From Annulohypoxylon bovei var. microspora (Eukaryota > Ascomycota > Sordariomycetes > Xylariales > Hypoxylaceae): 64,000 nucleotides of DNA. Below the pieces are notes generated by a model, which saw only the letters and a list, made by a program, of their open reading frames with translations, made no database searches and was not told the origin of the DNA. Shown here in pieces: positions 45,086-59,808 of the stretch (the first letter of the stretch is position 1; each line of letters starts with the position of its first letter). Made by a program: the position numbers and the translations under genes. The DNA is taken from positions 62,001 to 126,000 of the forward strand of contig MU405290.1 in assembly GCA_022836615.1 (NCBI GenBank), given 5' to 3'.

Positions 45086-48000
45086 TCTCGGACTGCGTCC
45101 GGAAGCGTGCGAGCCAATCGTGTCGGCGCGTGCTATAGCGGTCTGATCGTGGAAAAGAACCTTTCGTCAGATTTGGAATTGGAGATAGGTAAGGTACGGT
45201 ATACTCTGGAAGCGAAGCAAGGGTTGGTTGTAAGTAATCTGAGACCACTACCACTACATCTGCAATCGCGTCCTTTATCGGCTAGAAAACCACACGGGCC
45301 AAAGAACAAGACCGACTATGATATGCACACGAACCTCGAGAATGCCATTGAGCCTATCGTGGGAAGATAACCTCGACAGCGAGCGGTCTGGTACCGGCGA
45401 AGATCCTCGCAAATAGGGAGCAGAGGGTTCCACCGTCTGCATCGGGGACCCGGGGGCCATTGACGGGAGAATTCAGAGAGCGGCCTCGCTCTTCGTTCCC
45501 AACCTATTGAATTAAGTGTCCTGTGTCTGGGCGTACGAAAACTCAACCCGATGCCATGCAAGCGCGAAGGTTAATAGACTGGGCATGTTCAAGTTTGGCA
45601 TTCGATGGTGTTTTGTTAGCTTTGATGAGACAATGATTGGTGCGAATAAGCTTAGGTTCTTTCATAACCGCGCTACGTCATTAGCTCTCGTACTATAACT
45701 ATATACTACTAGTTATACCTCCAGCTAACTACTCTAAACTATCCACAATGCGACTTCCTAGGTAATGTCAAGTAGGTGCGTAGTGTAATTCACTCACACA
45801 CTTATATGCGAATTGACCGTAACGAATTATATTTTGTACTCAAGCTTTTAGAAACATATCCTTATTATCTAGAGTCATCCTTCTAACGTACCTAGTGAAA
45901 ATAGCTATGGTCCTTATTATATGAGTCTACCTAGGTAGTTATTCCAGACATTTTTAATTTAGACAGTGTCCTTGAAACCCAGAGGTTCTATTAGAGTTAG
46001 TAAGTTCTCTCGGAGTTGTTTTGTCGCTGTTCTTCTTAGGCCTGACCTCTCTAGAACTCCACAAGACAACGAAGCTATCGTGACAGAAATTCTTAAAGTA
46101 AATGGTGAGCTTAATTACCGGACGACAGAAGCCAGGTTTTGAACATCAGACCGGAAGGTTTCTACTAATATCTCGCTTCGACCCGAAGGCAGGAGTTAGA
46201 GATGTCCTAATGAATACTTCGGTATGAGCCCCTATCTTGCTAGCCCATTAAGAGTCTTAGGTAATGAGGAAGGTATAGATTAGACCACTAGAGCTTCGTA
46301 GGTAGAACTCTATGTCTAACCCTGGGCGAAACAGAGTAACAAGAGCACCAATGCTCGTCGGAGGGAAGGCTAACTTGTCCTTGTTATGTCTACAGCATAT
46401 CTTAATAGCTGCCTAGAGCATCCAAGACCAATGCGAGATCCAATCACACTGTTACCTGTTCATCTTCTCTGGACGAAGTCTTCAGCTCACGAGTAGCCTA
46501 TTCTTAGCTGGGGCCTTTTGCCATGCTCTCATGCAATGAGTAACGTGAAGCATCAAGTTATAGCGGTTTAACTCTCCAAAACTTGACAGACATTGGCCTC
46601 CGCAGACTATTTCCTCGTAGGTGTCCGCATAAAAGTACGGCTCTAACGACAAGAGGGGAGTAAATTCTCGAATTTAGTCTAGACCATCATAGATCGGTTA
46701 GACAAGCTTGCTGGTAAACTGCACGACAGGTCAGCCAATAATCGACATAGTCACACTGACTTCCAAAACCTTCGTTCAGCCCTAAGCAAAGCAGAATATG
46801 ACCCCCAAGGGACAAACATCGGTCAGTCGTAAGAATCCGGCAGCGAATCCAACCGACCGAGCTGAAAGCGATCTGGCCCTAGCAAATGATAGATCATGCT
46901 TGGCTCGTCTCATACCGGCTGACACACGGCGTCTCGCGCGCGATCCGGACACCAGACCACTGACATCACGAAACTAATCCAGAGATCATGGGCGTTTTAT
47001 CTCTCTACCATCATTCCACCTAACCCCATCCAGCCTGGCCTCTCGTCTCCTTCGGGCAAGCTGACGCAGAAGGGCAAGAACAAGCGGGCCCGGGTACCGT
47101 CCTTGCGTCCTGTCTAAGACAGTGTCTCAAAGTTCCCCTCCAAAAAAAGCTTGTCTTTGTCTCTGCCCATCTGTCTTAAGTGGTACTAGGCCAGAAGCCT
47201 CGTGGCGTCGACGGCTAAAATAACCTGGGTTATCGGTTCATGTCTTGGATCTTGGGACCCGTCGGCTTGGGGACTTGTGCACGTTTCTCCCGCCCTTTGT
47301 GATAAGTCCTACGTGCATAAATAGGTAAGTGGGTACCTAGTTAGGTAGGGGGCGCGATTCACCGAAGTTATAATCTATCGATATCCGGCAGACGAACTTG
47401 TCCCGTGCACCCCTAAACCAAGACAGAACGCCGCCTTCGTGTGGATATTATAGGGAATATGTATGGCGTTTTGGGGCCTAAGATGTGATACTCTACATAA
47501 GTAGGTACATACCTACCTATGTAGACTGATGGCCTGATGGCGTGACTGGAGAACTAGAGGGGACTGGCGGCTTACGATCTGTCTAACTTATGCTTTCCCG
47601 GGCGATCTTTCAGCCCCGAGATTTGGGGGCTTTTGGTATCAGATCGTTGTGGCGTATCTGGGGGCTATTAGCCTCATTTATACCTACTGCTACTTTAGGA
47701 CGACAGGTAGTGGTTTAGGAACTACATGTGTCGTTCGGGGCTCCTTACGGCCGTTAGGTTGATATTGCTATGGCTTGATGGCTTAGTCAAAGGGTAGATA
47801 TATCGACCTATTAGGTTTATCGCACTTTACGACGCTCTTCATATGTTAGGCTAGAGCAAGCCATCCAGTTCTGCGACATGATAGCTTCAACTTTTTACTT
47901 ACGCCCCTTTTTTCTCACCTTGCCTACCTACCCAGTCTACCTACCTAGGTAGGCATACAGATGTTAGAGTAGCTATTCGCTCGTGATACATCGAAAGTAT

Positions 48001-48393
48001 AGCCAGCCCCTTTGTTGCCTAGGTACCTACCTAAGGCAGCTAGGACCATTCTCCTGGAAACTTCTTTCCCCGATGCGGAATTACTGCCGCAGAAATAGGC
48101 CGTACGGAGTAATAGAATGTTATTCCTAACTACCTACCTAGGCTTATAAATTTGAAGTATGTAGATACGTCAATAAGATACATCAAGATGATCTCCTCTT
48201 ATGATAGAAGAACCTTAGGTCTCCATGCTTTGGGTCCAGTACCCGATTTCGTACGTCATAAGAAATAAGCTGACGGCAAGCTATTGAAACAGGTTTCTTT
48301 GTCATGGATTATATCCGACTAGTCAGAACTCTATGATGATAGCGAAGAGTGAGATCAGTGGATGTTTCGATATCTGATAGCCTACTATTATCA

Positions 48394-48413
48394 GTTTCAA
48401 CACTTGTTGAAAC
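48394..48413. repeat. perfect 8-bp hairpin
   Basis: GTTTCAAC, loop ACTT, GTTGAAAC. Immediately upstream CTGATA...TATCAG forms another short inverted pair. Function unknown. Confidence 0.7.
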
Positions 48414-49856
48414 GATCGTAGTTCTGACCACAGTACATACCTCCTGTCTGTCGACCTACGTGTACAGAACGTCCCCCACAACTTAATCTACAGCGGGATG
48501 ATTGGCAGTAGGACAGGACCGCCGTTGAGCAATTATAGATACGACAGCCTAGCTCATGGTGTAGCACACCGAAAAGCTAGTTTCAACTAAGTAGCCGGCT
48601 ACGAAAGGCACAATTCCTCGTTACCGTACAATGTACATCTCAGCTACCCGTACGCGAGAATCCAAGATGTAAGAAAATGATGATCACCAAAAAAGAACGA
48701 CGTCTGGTACGATACGTGATAAGCAGCACATGGAGGAGCATGGCGTCAGCAAATCACTTGCCCGGGGAGTTTCACAGCATCGGAGACATCTCCACGACTA
48801 GTTATGATCTGACTTCACGAAAAGAGGAGCAAGAGCTAATATGAAAAATAAGAAATACCGCCTCCTATGCGAGTTTGATAGGTGATTACGCTATATTATA
48901 CCTCCATTCGGCACATGAATCCTATATAAGTACACTAGGCATGTAGGTAAGCTTAGCAGCTAGGCCGATATCCTCTAGATAGCCTCCATTTTGTCAGAAG
49001 TTAAAACCGATAGGTGTCTTGCGCTTACAACGACGCTTAGTTAGCGTAGTATATTGATTAAAAGCACTATAGAGAATGTCTGATGGTGTCCACTATCCTA
49101 AGATCTGTCTCGAAGCTGATGTATGGCGCCATCTAATATGATATGAGAATCGGTGGTGGTCTACACGTACCTAAGGTAGGCAAATCTAGCTTCGAATAGG
49201 AAAAGTAATTCCTCAACACCATAGCTCGGTGGAAACAGCCAATTCGCCAGATTTCGCCGTCGCGAATTTTAGTCGCGTACGAGGTAAGCAGCCTTGCGGT
49301 ATAACAGTTGTCGCGGCTGAGATGATTGGATTCCATACGATAATCTCTAACGACTATTCGTGGTACGGCTAGCCACTAAGAAAACGGCGCAGGATTCGAT
49401 CCAACCTACCATATTCTAAACCGAGCCGTTTATAAGTTGCTATATTTCAAGTTGGATGGATAATAGGTGCTATCGAAAGCGGTGTATGTCAGCGTTGGAC
49501 TAGTCTACAGCCAATAGATAGGCATCGTCGCATAGAACGCTACGAGTGTTAGATGTTCGGTATATCAAAATAGAGGGTAAGCGCACTAAGCTGTATACGC
49601 TATGTGCATAGATAAGTGACTCCATATAGACCGATGATCTTGCGATGGGGTCTAAGGAAGGATTATAGATAATGTTGTGTCAGCGGGCATACATACAATA
49701 CTGCACATAGTTATAGTAATTCCTCGGAATATTCCTTAGAAATTATCTTACTGGCTGGGCCGTGCCGCATTATAGCTTCATTTCGTTGGATTCGACTCGC
49801 ATGCATATTCCCTCCGCATCTATTTACTAGATCGGATTTCACGGCTAGGCAAGCCA

Positions 49857-49894
49857 TACCTATACCTGTGCCTGTACCTGTGCCTGTACCTGTA
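49857..49894. repeat. hexanucleotide array (TACCTG/TGCCTG)
   Basis: Six imperfect CCTRTR-type hexamers alternating TACCTG and TGCCTG. Noncoding. Confidence 0.85.
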
Positions 49895-52800
49895 CGACCC
49901 AAGAAGTTGGGTAGCACGGAAATCCTTTACACGCTTCTAGCCCAAAAAGCGGCGTGATCGAGCTTGACTGTGCCCTTCATGTACGACACAATCAGGAATT
50001 CAACTGCGGCAAAGAAGTAGACGAGCATAAGTTTATGTCAAGATTTAGACATTGACATTGACACTGACCGAGCTTGCTTACACCAGAAGTTGAAGGATCG
50101 TAGTGCTTAGGCGGGAGAGGCGTTTGACCAGTGAGAATTTCCCGCTCTCACCATGCCTCGGGAAGATCCCGCGATCTCGTCATATCCGTAAGTTAACCCT
50201 GACCCTAGCCCTGATGACGGCAGGACCGGCCGCTTTGTACATAGGTAGCGAGCGAGCGAGTGCTGGTTTGCTCGAAATTCGTTAGTAGACATTTGAACAC
50301 TGACCAGGGTTGCTGCGCCCACCATCTTCATGCAAAGCCGTTTCGACGAAGGGATAGCTACCTCAATTCTCCGAATGCTCTGCAAACCCCACACTTTGGG
50401 GGTGACGTCGCTTGATCTAGATGGTTTGATGCTTTTTTTCGATGTCTTCGATGAACTATCTACCTAGGTAGGCAGGCCAGTTTGCTATCAGGATCTTGAA
50501 GGATCTCGACGTGGGCGCACTCGGAGATCCCGCCTCGGTCGTATCTAGCGGGGAGAAAAGAGGCACAGCTTCCAAAGTCACTGATGACAGTCCCGAGTGG
50601 GACGGTCCATACCTAGGTACATACCTGGAACATACAAGACCCTCGGAGCTGCAAGTTTGTGGCGGGGAGTTGACAGAGGGGAAAAACCCGGCGACGACAG
50701 GGCAGGCTGTGAACTCAACACACTTCAAGGTTGTATGCGTTTGTGAAGACTTCCGCATTTGGTGGCCTCGCTTCCGAAACATGTTGGTTCCTGGAAAGCA
50801 GGCGTTGCAAATTTTGCCTGGGAATATGCAGCTCGATGCTTCGGAGAAAACAGTTTGCTTCGATATCGAATTCCCCAGCCAATGTAGATAGGTACTTACC
50901 TAGGTATTCGATCTAGCTGGCCAACTTGACGTTTCCCCTGCATATACCCTCTAGCTAGGGAGATATGTGTACGCCCTACGCAGATAATGCGGGAGCGCGT
51001 CGTCTAGATCTCACAAACTTGACTGAGTATCTCACTGCCCACCTAATCTACCTAGGTAGGTAAATATTATCGTAGGTAAGAAAAAGGATGCTATCAGCAA
51101 CTGCATTGTACCTTTTACGATGCTTTACTTAGACGGTGTTGTCGTCATCTGTTCGGCCCGTAACACTTAGCAAACTTGCAATAGGAAGGTCATCCAATGT
51201 TGGCAACGGTAGACTTAAAAAAACACATTCTCGAGAAGGGACAATTGAGTTTCATCGTTCCTTAACAGACTGCAGATATGGCAGGCATTAATTGATAGAT
51301 GTGGTTAAGAGAACACGTGGGGTGCAAGTCATTCTGATGATACTCACCACCACTCACCACCAAGAGGTAGCATTGAAGATTATCTAATTCTTCCTTCGAA
51401 CCAAGTTCAAGAACTGAACTGTCCAATAATCATGTTCGTCTATTCGTTACCAGACTCTAGTGCAACACTTGCCTCTGCGCTCGACCGAAGAAACTTGCTA
51501 AGAAGCATGGTATGAACTCTGATGATACGGTAGAATGAAACGTCGACGCACGATTTTCTTTTCGTCACTAACCCCGAGAGAGAGAAATACTAAACTATTT
51601 CTCTCCGTAGCTGCATAGCGAAGGCATTGGAGGTCTACACCGTTACATGCGTCAGGTGCACCGCTGGTGTATGTGCTTGTGAGGGTTTTGGCCATTTCGA
51701 CACCGCATTGAAACATTTGGTGACTGATATCGGCATCCGCCATGATAAACCCCACGAGATAGATCTTCCGGTAACGGTATGCCCGCCACGGGTTCCCGGC
51801 CCCACGATGTCAGAAGCTTGTTGCTCGCTTTTGCGTGCCGGAGCCGTTGCGTGGGAGATGACGATCTTCGCTATCCCAGACTTGAACCCTGGCGGCAATT
51901 GCCGAGGTTTATGGACTCGCAGGCACGGGAAAGAAAAGAGAGGGTGACGAAAAGGCGGTTGGAAACTCAGACCAAGATCATCGTAAGAAAGATCGACGTA
52001 TCCGTGAGATGGCGTGGGACAACACGCGTTGCTTTTACATACGTAGGTACATGGACCAGACGGAGTCCCGAGCTTCGGGGTGGGAATAAGTAAGAGGGAT
52101 ATCCACCTGACGCATGAACACTTGTCTGATGCTAGCCTTAAAAGGCGTTCCCTATGCCTTACGAATGTTTTAAATAGAACATCCTTTATAATATCAAAAA
52201 GTTTCAACAATATTATTACGCAGACAGCATAGCAACTCTTCGTCTAGCACTGCGTAATAGTTCGGACGGCGTGCTCATTGTTAACTTTGCGGTTCATGCG
52301 AGCGGGAGTTGAGAAGTGATAGTCTCGACGGGATACGACATAAGTTACCGCGGTAAGTCCCAAGGGATCCCGGGATCCATCAAGGTGAGATGAGGTGAGA
52401 AGGGCTGGGGAGGTTGATGTGTCTTGGAATATTCTATCGTAAATTTTAGAAGTATCCATGCCTATGGCTCTGGGACGATACTATGTAGAAATGGGAATTT
52501 ACAGGGCTACATAACGTGGTTAGGTAAATTAAACGACAAACATCTGGGAAATGGAGTCCAGTATACTCTCCGAAGTATAAAAAAAATGGATCCCGAATTT
52601 CCAAGCGGGTTAAATACTATGCAATGAAAAATGGAGATATTATTATTATTTATATTATTCATTATAATGCTTGTTGAAGTTTAAGCAGCCTTGGAGTTTA
52701 GCTATTATGGCGAGATCGCTCACAGACCTCCACGCTTCGTTATGCCTGCCTCGCTTATGGATAACGATAGATCAAGTTATACTAGGTAATAGTGAACTGG

Positions 52801-55800
52801 TGGTTGGAACAAGTGGGGGTTGAAAGTGACAAGATACGGATACTCAACTGAAACGCAAGAAGTCTTCCAGAAAAAATAACAGCGGAACGTTGCCAATTGG
52901 ACCGGGTCCTGCATTAGCGGGACTAAATATCGACGGGGAAGATAGGATGAGAAGCCAAATAACCCATGATAACCAATAGTTGTACCTGACACCACTGGGC
53001 ATCCACGATTACTCACCTGAGATATAGTCGGTACATCCGTTTGGATACTACTTCTCATAGAAAACCTCCGACATTGGTTCTATCGCTAGTGGTATACTAG
53101 TAAGACTTAGTACCGAACCTTTTCTTTATTTGTCTCTGTGGAGTACAGACATAAATTTAGTGTAGTGCTTAACATCTCCGTTATGATAAGTGCGCTCTAG
53201 TAATGTTCCGCGGATGGCTAGTATCGAGACCTTACAGGCTCACACTAGTGTAGTGGCGGCGACGAGGCAATGAAGGTTCACCTTCAGATCTGTGTGTTGG
53301 AGTAATAACGGAGCGGCTCGCATTTGTAAGAACTGGTCTGATACATCCTGACCAGTGACAAGTCGACTATCAGCTTGGCAGATGCTACAATATTGTATCG
53401 ATAGATTAAGAATTCGTTTATTAGTAACATATTGCTCTTCTCCCGTCGTGCTAAGCCTCAGCTATCATGTGTCAGATACTGTAGTTTGATGTTTAGCATT
53501 GCGGTCACGGTTGTATATTTCGAAACAGCATATCATACAATCATCTTAGAGCCTCTCGGCTGCTTGATCATGATCCAATGTTTGGAGATTCACATTAATG
53601 CAACGACTATTGTGCCACGGTCTTTCCTTGCATATGATGTGTCGTAGGTCCGAATGAGAAACATCTTCACCTAGGGTGGCCGGCAACGTGCTGAGGATGC
53701 CTCGAGGATGCCTTCATGTACCCAGCTTTATCCTATGTACCTACGTAGGCGTGCGATCCGGTATCGATGCTCATTGGTCGAAAATATGCCGGTGAAGAAG
53801 CCAAGACCTCGAAAGAATTGACGAGATCTTCCAGAATCACACCTGCTACAGTTCCTTACAGGGCTCCTGGTTCGAAGCTAAACCAAATATGTGCCTCATT
53901 TCGAGCTATGTAGCTAGCTTGCAAGTGCGTAGAAGACGTGGAAGCTCTCGGCGTTGCATTGTTACATGGGTGCGCATTTCGTGCTGAAGGGATTCCCTGG
54001 CGGCCGTGTTCCTACTATTTTGCGAATCTGGGGGAACAGGTTGGAAGAAACGGAGCTGTTCCTATTTTGGTCCCTGTCGCCGAGTTATCAATTCTGCCAA
54101 CGGGTGCGGAAGGCGGCTCCTTCTCCAAACGGGCCGTCGTCCATCCAAGGGCTTCCATGTTTTCTAGATACATTCATATCTTAGAACTGTATCTTATGTA
54201 CCATTTACAGTACATACATACGTAGTAATCATCAGATTGACAACGATATTGTAGTCTGTAGATAAAGAGTTAGGAACGAGTATATCAATCACTTGGCGGT
54301 CAAATTGACGAAAGGACCGAACAGCAAGGGAGACTCTTGTATCCCGGATTCGACTGACATTTCGGGGGTCTGTTATCGGAGTGGGACCGCTAGAATGTGA
54401 GGCGACAGTCTTCTACGGTATGACTTGACTTGACAGCTCTAGACCTCGCATGATACCTATGTAGTTGACATATGTATATATTGACGTTCTGGCATCGTAC
54501 GTTCCAGGACGTTGGAACCGGAGGGAATATGTCACGGTGGAGTTTCCGACTTGAAGCGGATCAGCCCACGCCGACGGTACCGTGGACACATCACTCTCAT
54601 GTAACCCTCGGACAAGCGGTTGGCGATGTGGTTGTTTGTAGAAACTTAGGTGTAGGTAAAGCTCAGCTTCTGAATGGAAATACAAGTATTGCCACTGGCT
54701 CTTTTCTCAACCTCCCTCATTACGGTTTTCCTACCTAGATGAGGAAAGGGTAGGTATCGGGATAGCACGGGCCTCTATATACTACTATCACTTGTCAGGT
54801 ACCACAAGATAATTCTTAGCCTCTCGTCTTGTCGTTGGCAAATTGATGTTCTGGATTGCTTCCGCGCTGTGTACGTGTATTCATGTACTATGTAATATCC
54901 AAAATCTCGTCATCGATGCTAGGGAACATTGCGAGCTGTACATATCGGCCTTCAGTGCTGTAGAACCGTCGAAGGACCGCACAAATAGATATCCTGAGGG
55001 TTGTAGCCCGCATATTGCATTTTATCCTGCATCTTTATCGAGGTTGGCAATAAGTCGTAGTTGAGTGCTACTTTGGGGCTATTTCATTATCCCGCAACTT
55101 CATCTTCATCTTCATCTCTATCAGATGTAGATATGTATTTAAGTATTTAAGCCCCGGATCATTGACCTGCTTGCATACCGACCTGCTATGGCTAACTCTG
55201 TACAGTAAGAATGTGCCGATTCTGCATTGTTCCTGCAGGACGAGTGCTGCAGGCACAAAATTGATATGCAAGGTACAGGTCGATGAATAGGCCGAAAGAA
55301 GTCGATTGGTGTGGAGAGGACTGCATGTACTTTCCAACAGGCGGTACTTCGCCTGCTTCTGACCTTCATCAACAGGCTACCCTGACGTATCTCGGTTTCC
55401 AGCACTGTGGGAGCCGGGTAGCAGGCCGCATAATGGGAGGCAAATTAGCTAGAAGACCTCTCGCTAGGGGTCCTGTCGAGCCGGAAGCCTTCCACGGAAC
55501 CAGTTATGGGTACGTTCAGGTACCTGGCAAGTCGGAAGTCCCAGTAAACTGCCTAGGCACTTTGGCGGTGGAATGATCGCCTGGCCCTACCTAGCTTATG
55601 ATAAGCTTCCTGATTTGGGACTCTAGTCCGATAGAAGACCGGTCCACCGCTTAATTAGTAGCATTCATAATAGAGTACTGACAAGATGGGTCAGTATAAT
55701 GCATGTATACATGCCCTTATGTACCTGCACGTGTACGCGTACAATATGTTAATGCAATGCTAGTTGCATTGGCAAGTGTACTAGTATGCACGGTAAAATA

Positions 55801-58800
55801 ATGAAACAAGTGATGAACGCCGATGAGCGCCCTAATGATACCTAAATAGTCTCTGGACGATAACAGAGTGCACAATACTATGTATGTAATGCAGGTTTGT
55901 GCGCCTAAGCATAGCCCCATTGAATCCTCAATGCCTATCAACACCAAGACCAGTTGGAGAAGGCAGAGGGCGGTGGCGCGATAGGCGAGCGTATCACCAA
56001 TGCTGTAAGTAATGCCGCTTCTAGAGCACGCTAGGCACAGTCACGGCGATCGGACTCGTCTCAACTACCGTGGGCGGCGTGGGCTGCGTAGAAGCCGTTC
56101 GGTTTGAGCGACAGCTTCATCATGCCTAATAGTGGAGGAGAGTGTTATCGACTAACAAACAAGAGCGGCGATCTTATGTCTAATGTTGGTGTTGATATTG
56201 ATATTGATATCGGAGATGGCGTGCTCTAGCAAACTGGCGGAGACGAAAGTTAGGTAGGTACCTTCTGTACAGTAGGTATTCATAGATCGTATGAGATGAC
56301 TTGATCAACTACACGTGTATGTTTAAGCCGTGAACTGAGAACTACGAACTATTACGGAAGAGGCTTAAAAGAAGAAGTAAAATAATTTAAGTTCTCTTCC
56401 CCGGAATTCCGAGCCGTGTGTGGAAGGTGTAAGAGAGGGAGACGGCTTTCGGGTCCAATGAATGCGCTGGAAACTTCCGAAGTTAGCAGGCACGAAAAGA
56501 GCAAAAGCATGTCTTCTAGGCTCTAGCAAGTTCTTGCCTTCCTCTATGACCGGATGGATGACGAGTCAAGCAACAGCGATCATCAACGATCATATTGTTG
56601 ATATTGCTTTTCTTGCAGGTGAGAAAAGAAGCTTATTTCCTTTTCCACATTTTCCCGTTCATCCCGTAAATTGAATCGAACTAGCAAATAACTCTAAATC
56701 TTCTAAATCTTCATCACTTGTCACATCTCTTCTCTTATGGTTCATCACGATGGCTATGTTTTATTTATTAATATTTAATCTTACAACTATCGGATATATT
56801 ATGAACTACTAAATACAGTCGTTCCGACGCTGCAGAAAAAAATGCTTCCATTGTCTTGGTGCGAGAGGTGAACCCATCGGATTCTCAATCACATCTTACT
56901 GATGCGGGGTGTAATCTCTTCAACTGTAACAGAATGTACGGCGAGTCTGGCGAATTCAGCTGCAAAACCGCTGTGATATCACAGATCGGGAAGTAAATTC
57001 AACATGAGGATAAGCCTACGCCTCTAATCAGCCAACCCCATCTCACCTTTCGTGTGATAGCATCAAAGAGAAATCTGAAGCGCGTGTTCCATAAACAGAA
57101 AATATCATGATTCGATGGTTGCCGTAGCATATATGTCTCTAGGCTCTTTTTTTTCTTGGATGAATGGGTTGCATTTTGAGAGCGACTTGATATATAGTGC
57201 TTGCATATCAGGAACGCGCGCGTCTTGGAGGATTTCGTCCACTCACACGATGCTTAGGGTCGATCCTATGTTTCCAATTCCAATCGATGCAACCGGTTTT
57301 AACAGATAAATTGTGAAAATCTACTTCATCACAAGCTAATCTGTGGTCAATCTGCCAATGCGAGGTCAGCTTAGGCAAAAAACACACATCATTGGCCTTC
57401 ATTTACTGGAACTATCTTTCTTACTTCGCGCACCATCAGTTGATGTACATACATCCAATACGATATCGATACCGTTGTATTGGGCACACGCTGCCTCTCA
57501 CTCCATGCTGACCACATACGTTTACTTCACTTAAATGAACTCTTCATTCACTAGTTCACAGCCTATTAATGTGATCCAATCATCGGGAGTTTGTAATTCT
57601 TGAAGCCAAGTACGGAAAGGAAGCCCTTCCACTGTACCAATCTTGGTTCTCTTGGGTCTCTTAGCAAAGCCTAGAATCATCATCATGTTGTCGAGAGGGA
57701 TCCCAGTGGCCAACATCACCGTCATCCTAGATGAACACGGTGAGATTAGTCTGCGCCGTGGTTTGTTTGTTTGGCCTCCGTTTCCTCTTAAGCAGCCAAG
57801 ACCACGTGAGTCCTCATACCCGGATATCCATTTGGTAGAGTAGAAAGCACATGAGGCATCCGATATGCTGGATACCAAGTTCCCCGCAAACCAATCGATA
57901 TCCTAGAAGGCTGTCCGGAACTCAGGATACGCGCAAAGTATTTCTCGTGAAAGCGCTGAATGACGAACGTGACCCACAGCGCGACGCCTGGTCGCCCGTA
58001 CCTGCATTCCATCACGCTGTTCTACTGGACGGCACCATGGGTTGGCGCAGTGTACTCCGCGTCGCGCGAGGGCTGGACGGCCTTCAGCGACTGGCTGTGT
58101 AATGTTGCAGCCGAACACAACCACCTACCTACGCACTACGGCGAGAGCTTTGGCAAAAATGGACGAATTATGCAAATTGTGTGGCTCGCTTCCTCCTGTG
58201 GTCCAGCGGTCAAACCCACCTATCACAGCTGCCCGTTCATGTATCGTACATACGACGTAGGTATGCATGTTCCAACCATTCAAGAAAATCCTGAAAATTT
58301 GTGCAGAGTATCATTCGTACCAGTCGCGACAATCAATTCCTAAAAGGATTCAAGGAAAACCTGCCGAGGTACTACTGTAATGGCTCTATCATAGGCGTCG
58401 TTCTATGTACTCATCTGTTCGTTAAGCGCAGGTTTATGCATGAGGTACCCTTAACCCTCTATACATGCTAGGTATACTATGTACACCGCATATCAGTCTG
58501 TTTGGGCAATCGACCTCTCGACAGGCACGTGGGAGGAGACTTGGATAATGACGAGTTTGTACAACTGATAATTTCCAACCGGAATAGTTGATAGTTACAT
58601 ATCTATCTACTACAAAGTCGAGATAGAAGAACGAACGTATATCCTGGCTTAGCTTTTGAATGCATACGCTACCTGATGTACCCTCGTTATGTACTCGGGT
58701 CTGCATGAGAGCCCGTATCGTATATGGACTATGCTGGGCGATATGCAAGGTGTCGTATGCTTGCGCGTGCGTATAAACCAACGGAGTTTAGAGGTATGCA

Positions 58801-59808
58801 CTATGCAGTAGGTACACAACCAGTCGGACAAGGTTTCTTCTGTCCGTCGAAAAAAAAAAAGAGACAAAGTACCCATCATTACGCGGTACTTCGTCCCTCT
58901 TGCTCTCGTCCAGAGTGTTATCCAGATTTAGAATCGCTCGGTGGCTGCGCCCACATAGTACCAGTCGACACAACCCACTCATCTCATGTTTCCATTTTGC
59001 CCCAGACATGCAGAAGACAAGGTTGGCCAGTGGCCAGTCGACCCAGGCCATCCAGGAAGACCAGGGCATCTTTAGGCCCCTTGTCAGCTATCCTGAAGTG
59101 AGACATACAAGGTCTGTCGCCTTGGGTGGGTGGGGCTCTTTATGGATCCCATTCCACCCAGCAGGCCTTCCAGTGCCTATCGATGGGCTTCTTTTATCTG
59201 GTGTCGTTGATCTGGCTGGTCTTCAACTATTTTACATTATCCTCTCAAGGTTCCCTTCAACCACGTTCATTACTCTCTAGCTAGTACGTGATCGACATAT
59301 CCGTCGTCTTGGAGTGTTCTATTTCTTCTTCATAACCCTATCGGTTCTCTTGTTTCTTCTTGTGACTCGAATTTTTGGAATCGTTCGATCTCGAACTTCC
59401 TGCCCTTCATTAACTATACAAACTTGTACCTACCCGCTCCCACAGCCAGTTGCTTGACGATAATACTCGGGGAGTTTCGAAGTCGAGAGCAGGTCCATGT
59501 ATAACACCAGACAACCACGAGTCACCAGTAACTAAATGGTCTTATGATCCAATATCAAGACCAACGTTCGTTCATTCATACATACACCAAGGAACCGAAA
59601 CCACCATCATTAGGCCAACCGCCCACCAACGACGCACTGTACAGTACACTTATAAGTATACTTAATTTATAAACGAAAGAGAAGCGGCAACCTCCAGATA
59701 TTTCGATAGCAACGTAACCGAAGTCGATAACTAGGTCAGTTTATATATCGGGTTGAGAAAGTCAATATCCATAAGACTGACGGGTGGTGTTGGTTAAAGA
59801 CAACAAAA

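Larger units (their letters stand above)
45086..59808. other. 14.7-kb gene desert
   Basis: No supportable protein gene. The longest frame at 51635-52210 (-) is 191 codons, and those at 50496-50891 (+) and 58724-59101 (+) are 131 and 125. All overlap frames on the other strand, show no family resemblance and have no splice-consistent neighbours. CTACCTAGGTAG-type palindromes are frequent (47938-47955, 48018-48036, 50459-50475, 51048-51062). Hairpins include GTTTCAAC/GTTGAAAC (48394-48413). The TACCTG/TGCCTG hexamer array lies at 49857-49894. No transposase or reverse-transcriptase motif was seen. The last about 400 bp are the promoter of the Msn2-type gene. Confidence 0.6.

Noticed and set aside
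44867..45370. 167-codon plus-strand frame
   Set aside because: Opposite to the DUF202 exon; no recognisable domain.
50496..50891. 131-codon plus-strand frame in the gene desert
   Set aside because: No homology, competing frames on the other strand and no supporting structure.
51635..52210. 191-codon minus-strand frame, longest in the desert
   Set aside because: Overlaps a plus-strand frame of similar length; no recognisable domain; likely chance.
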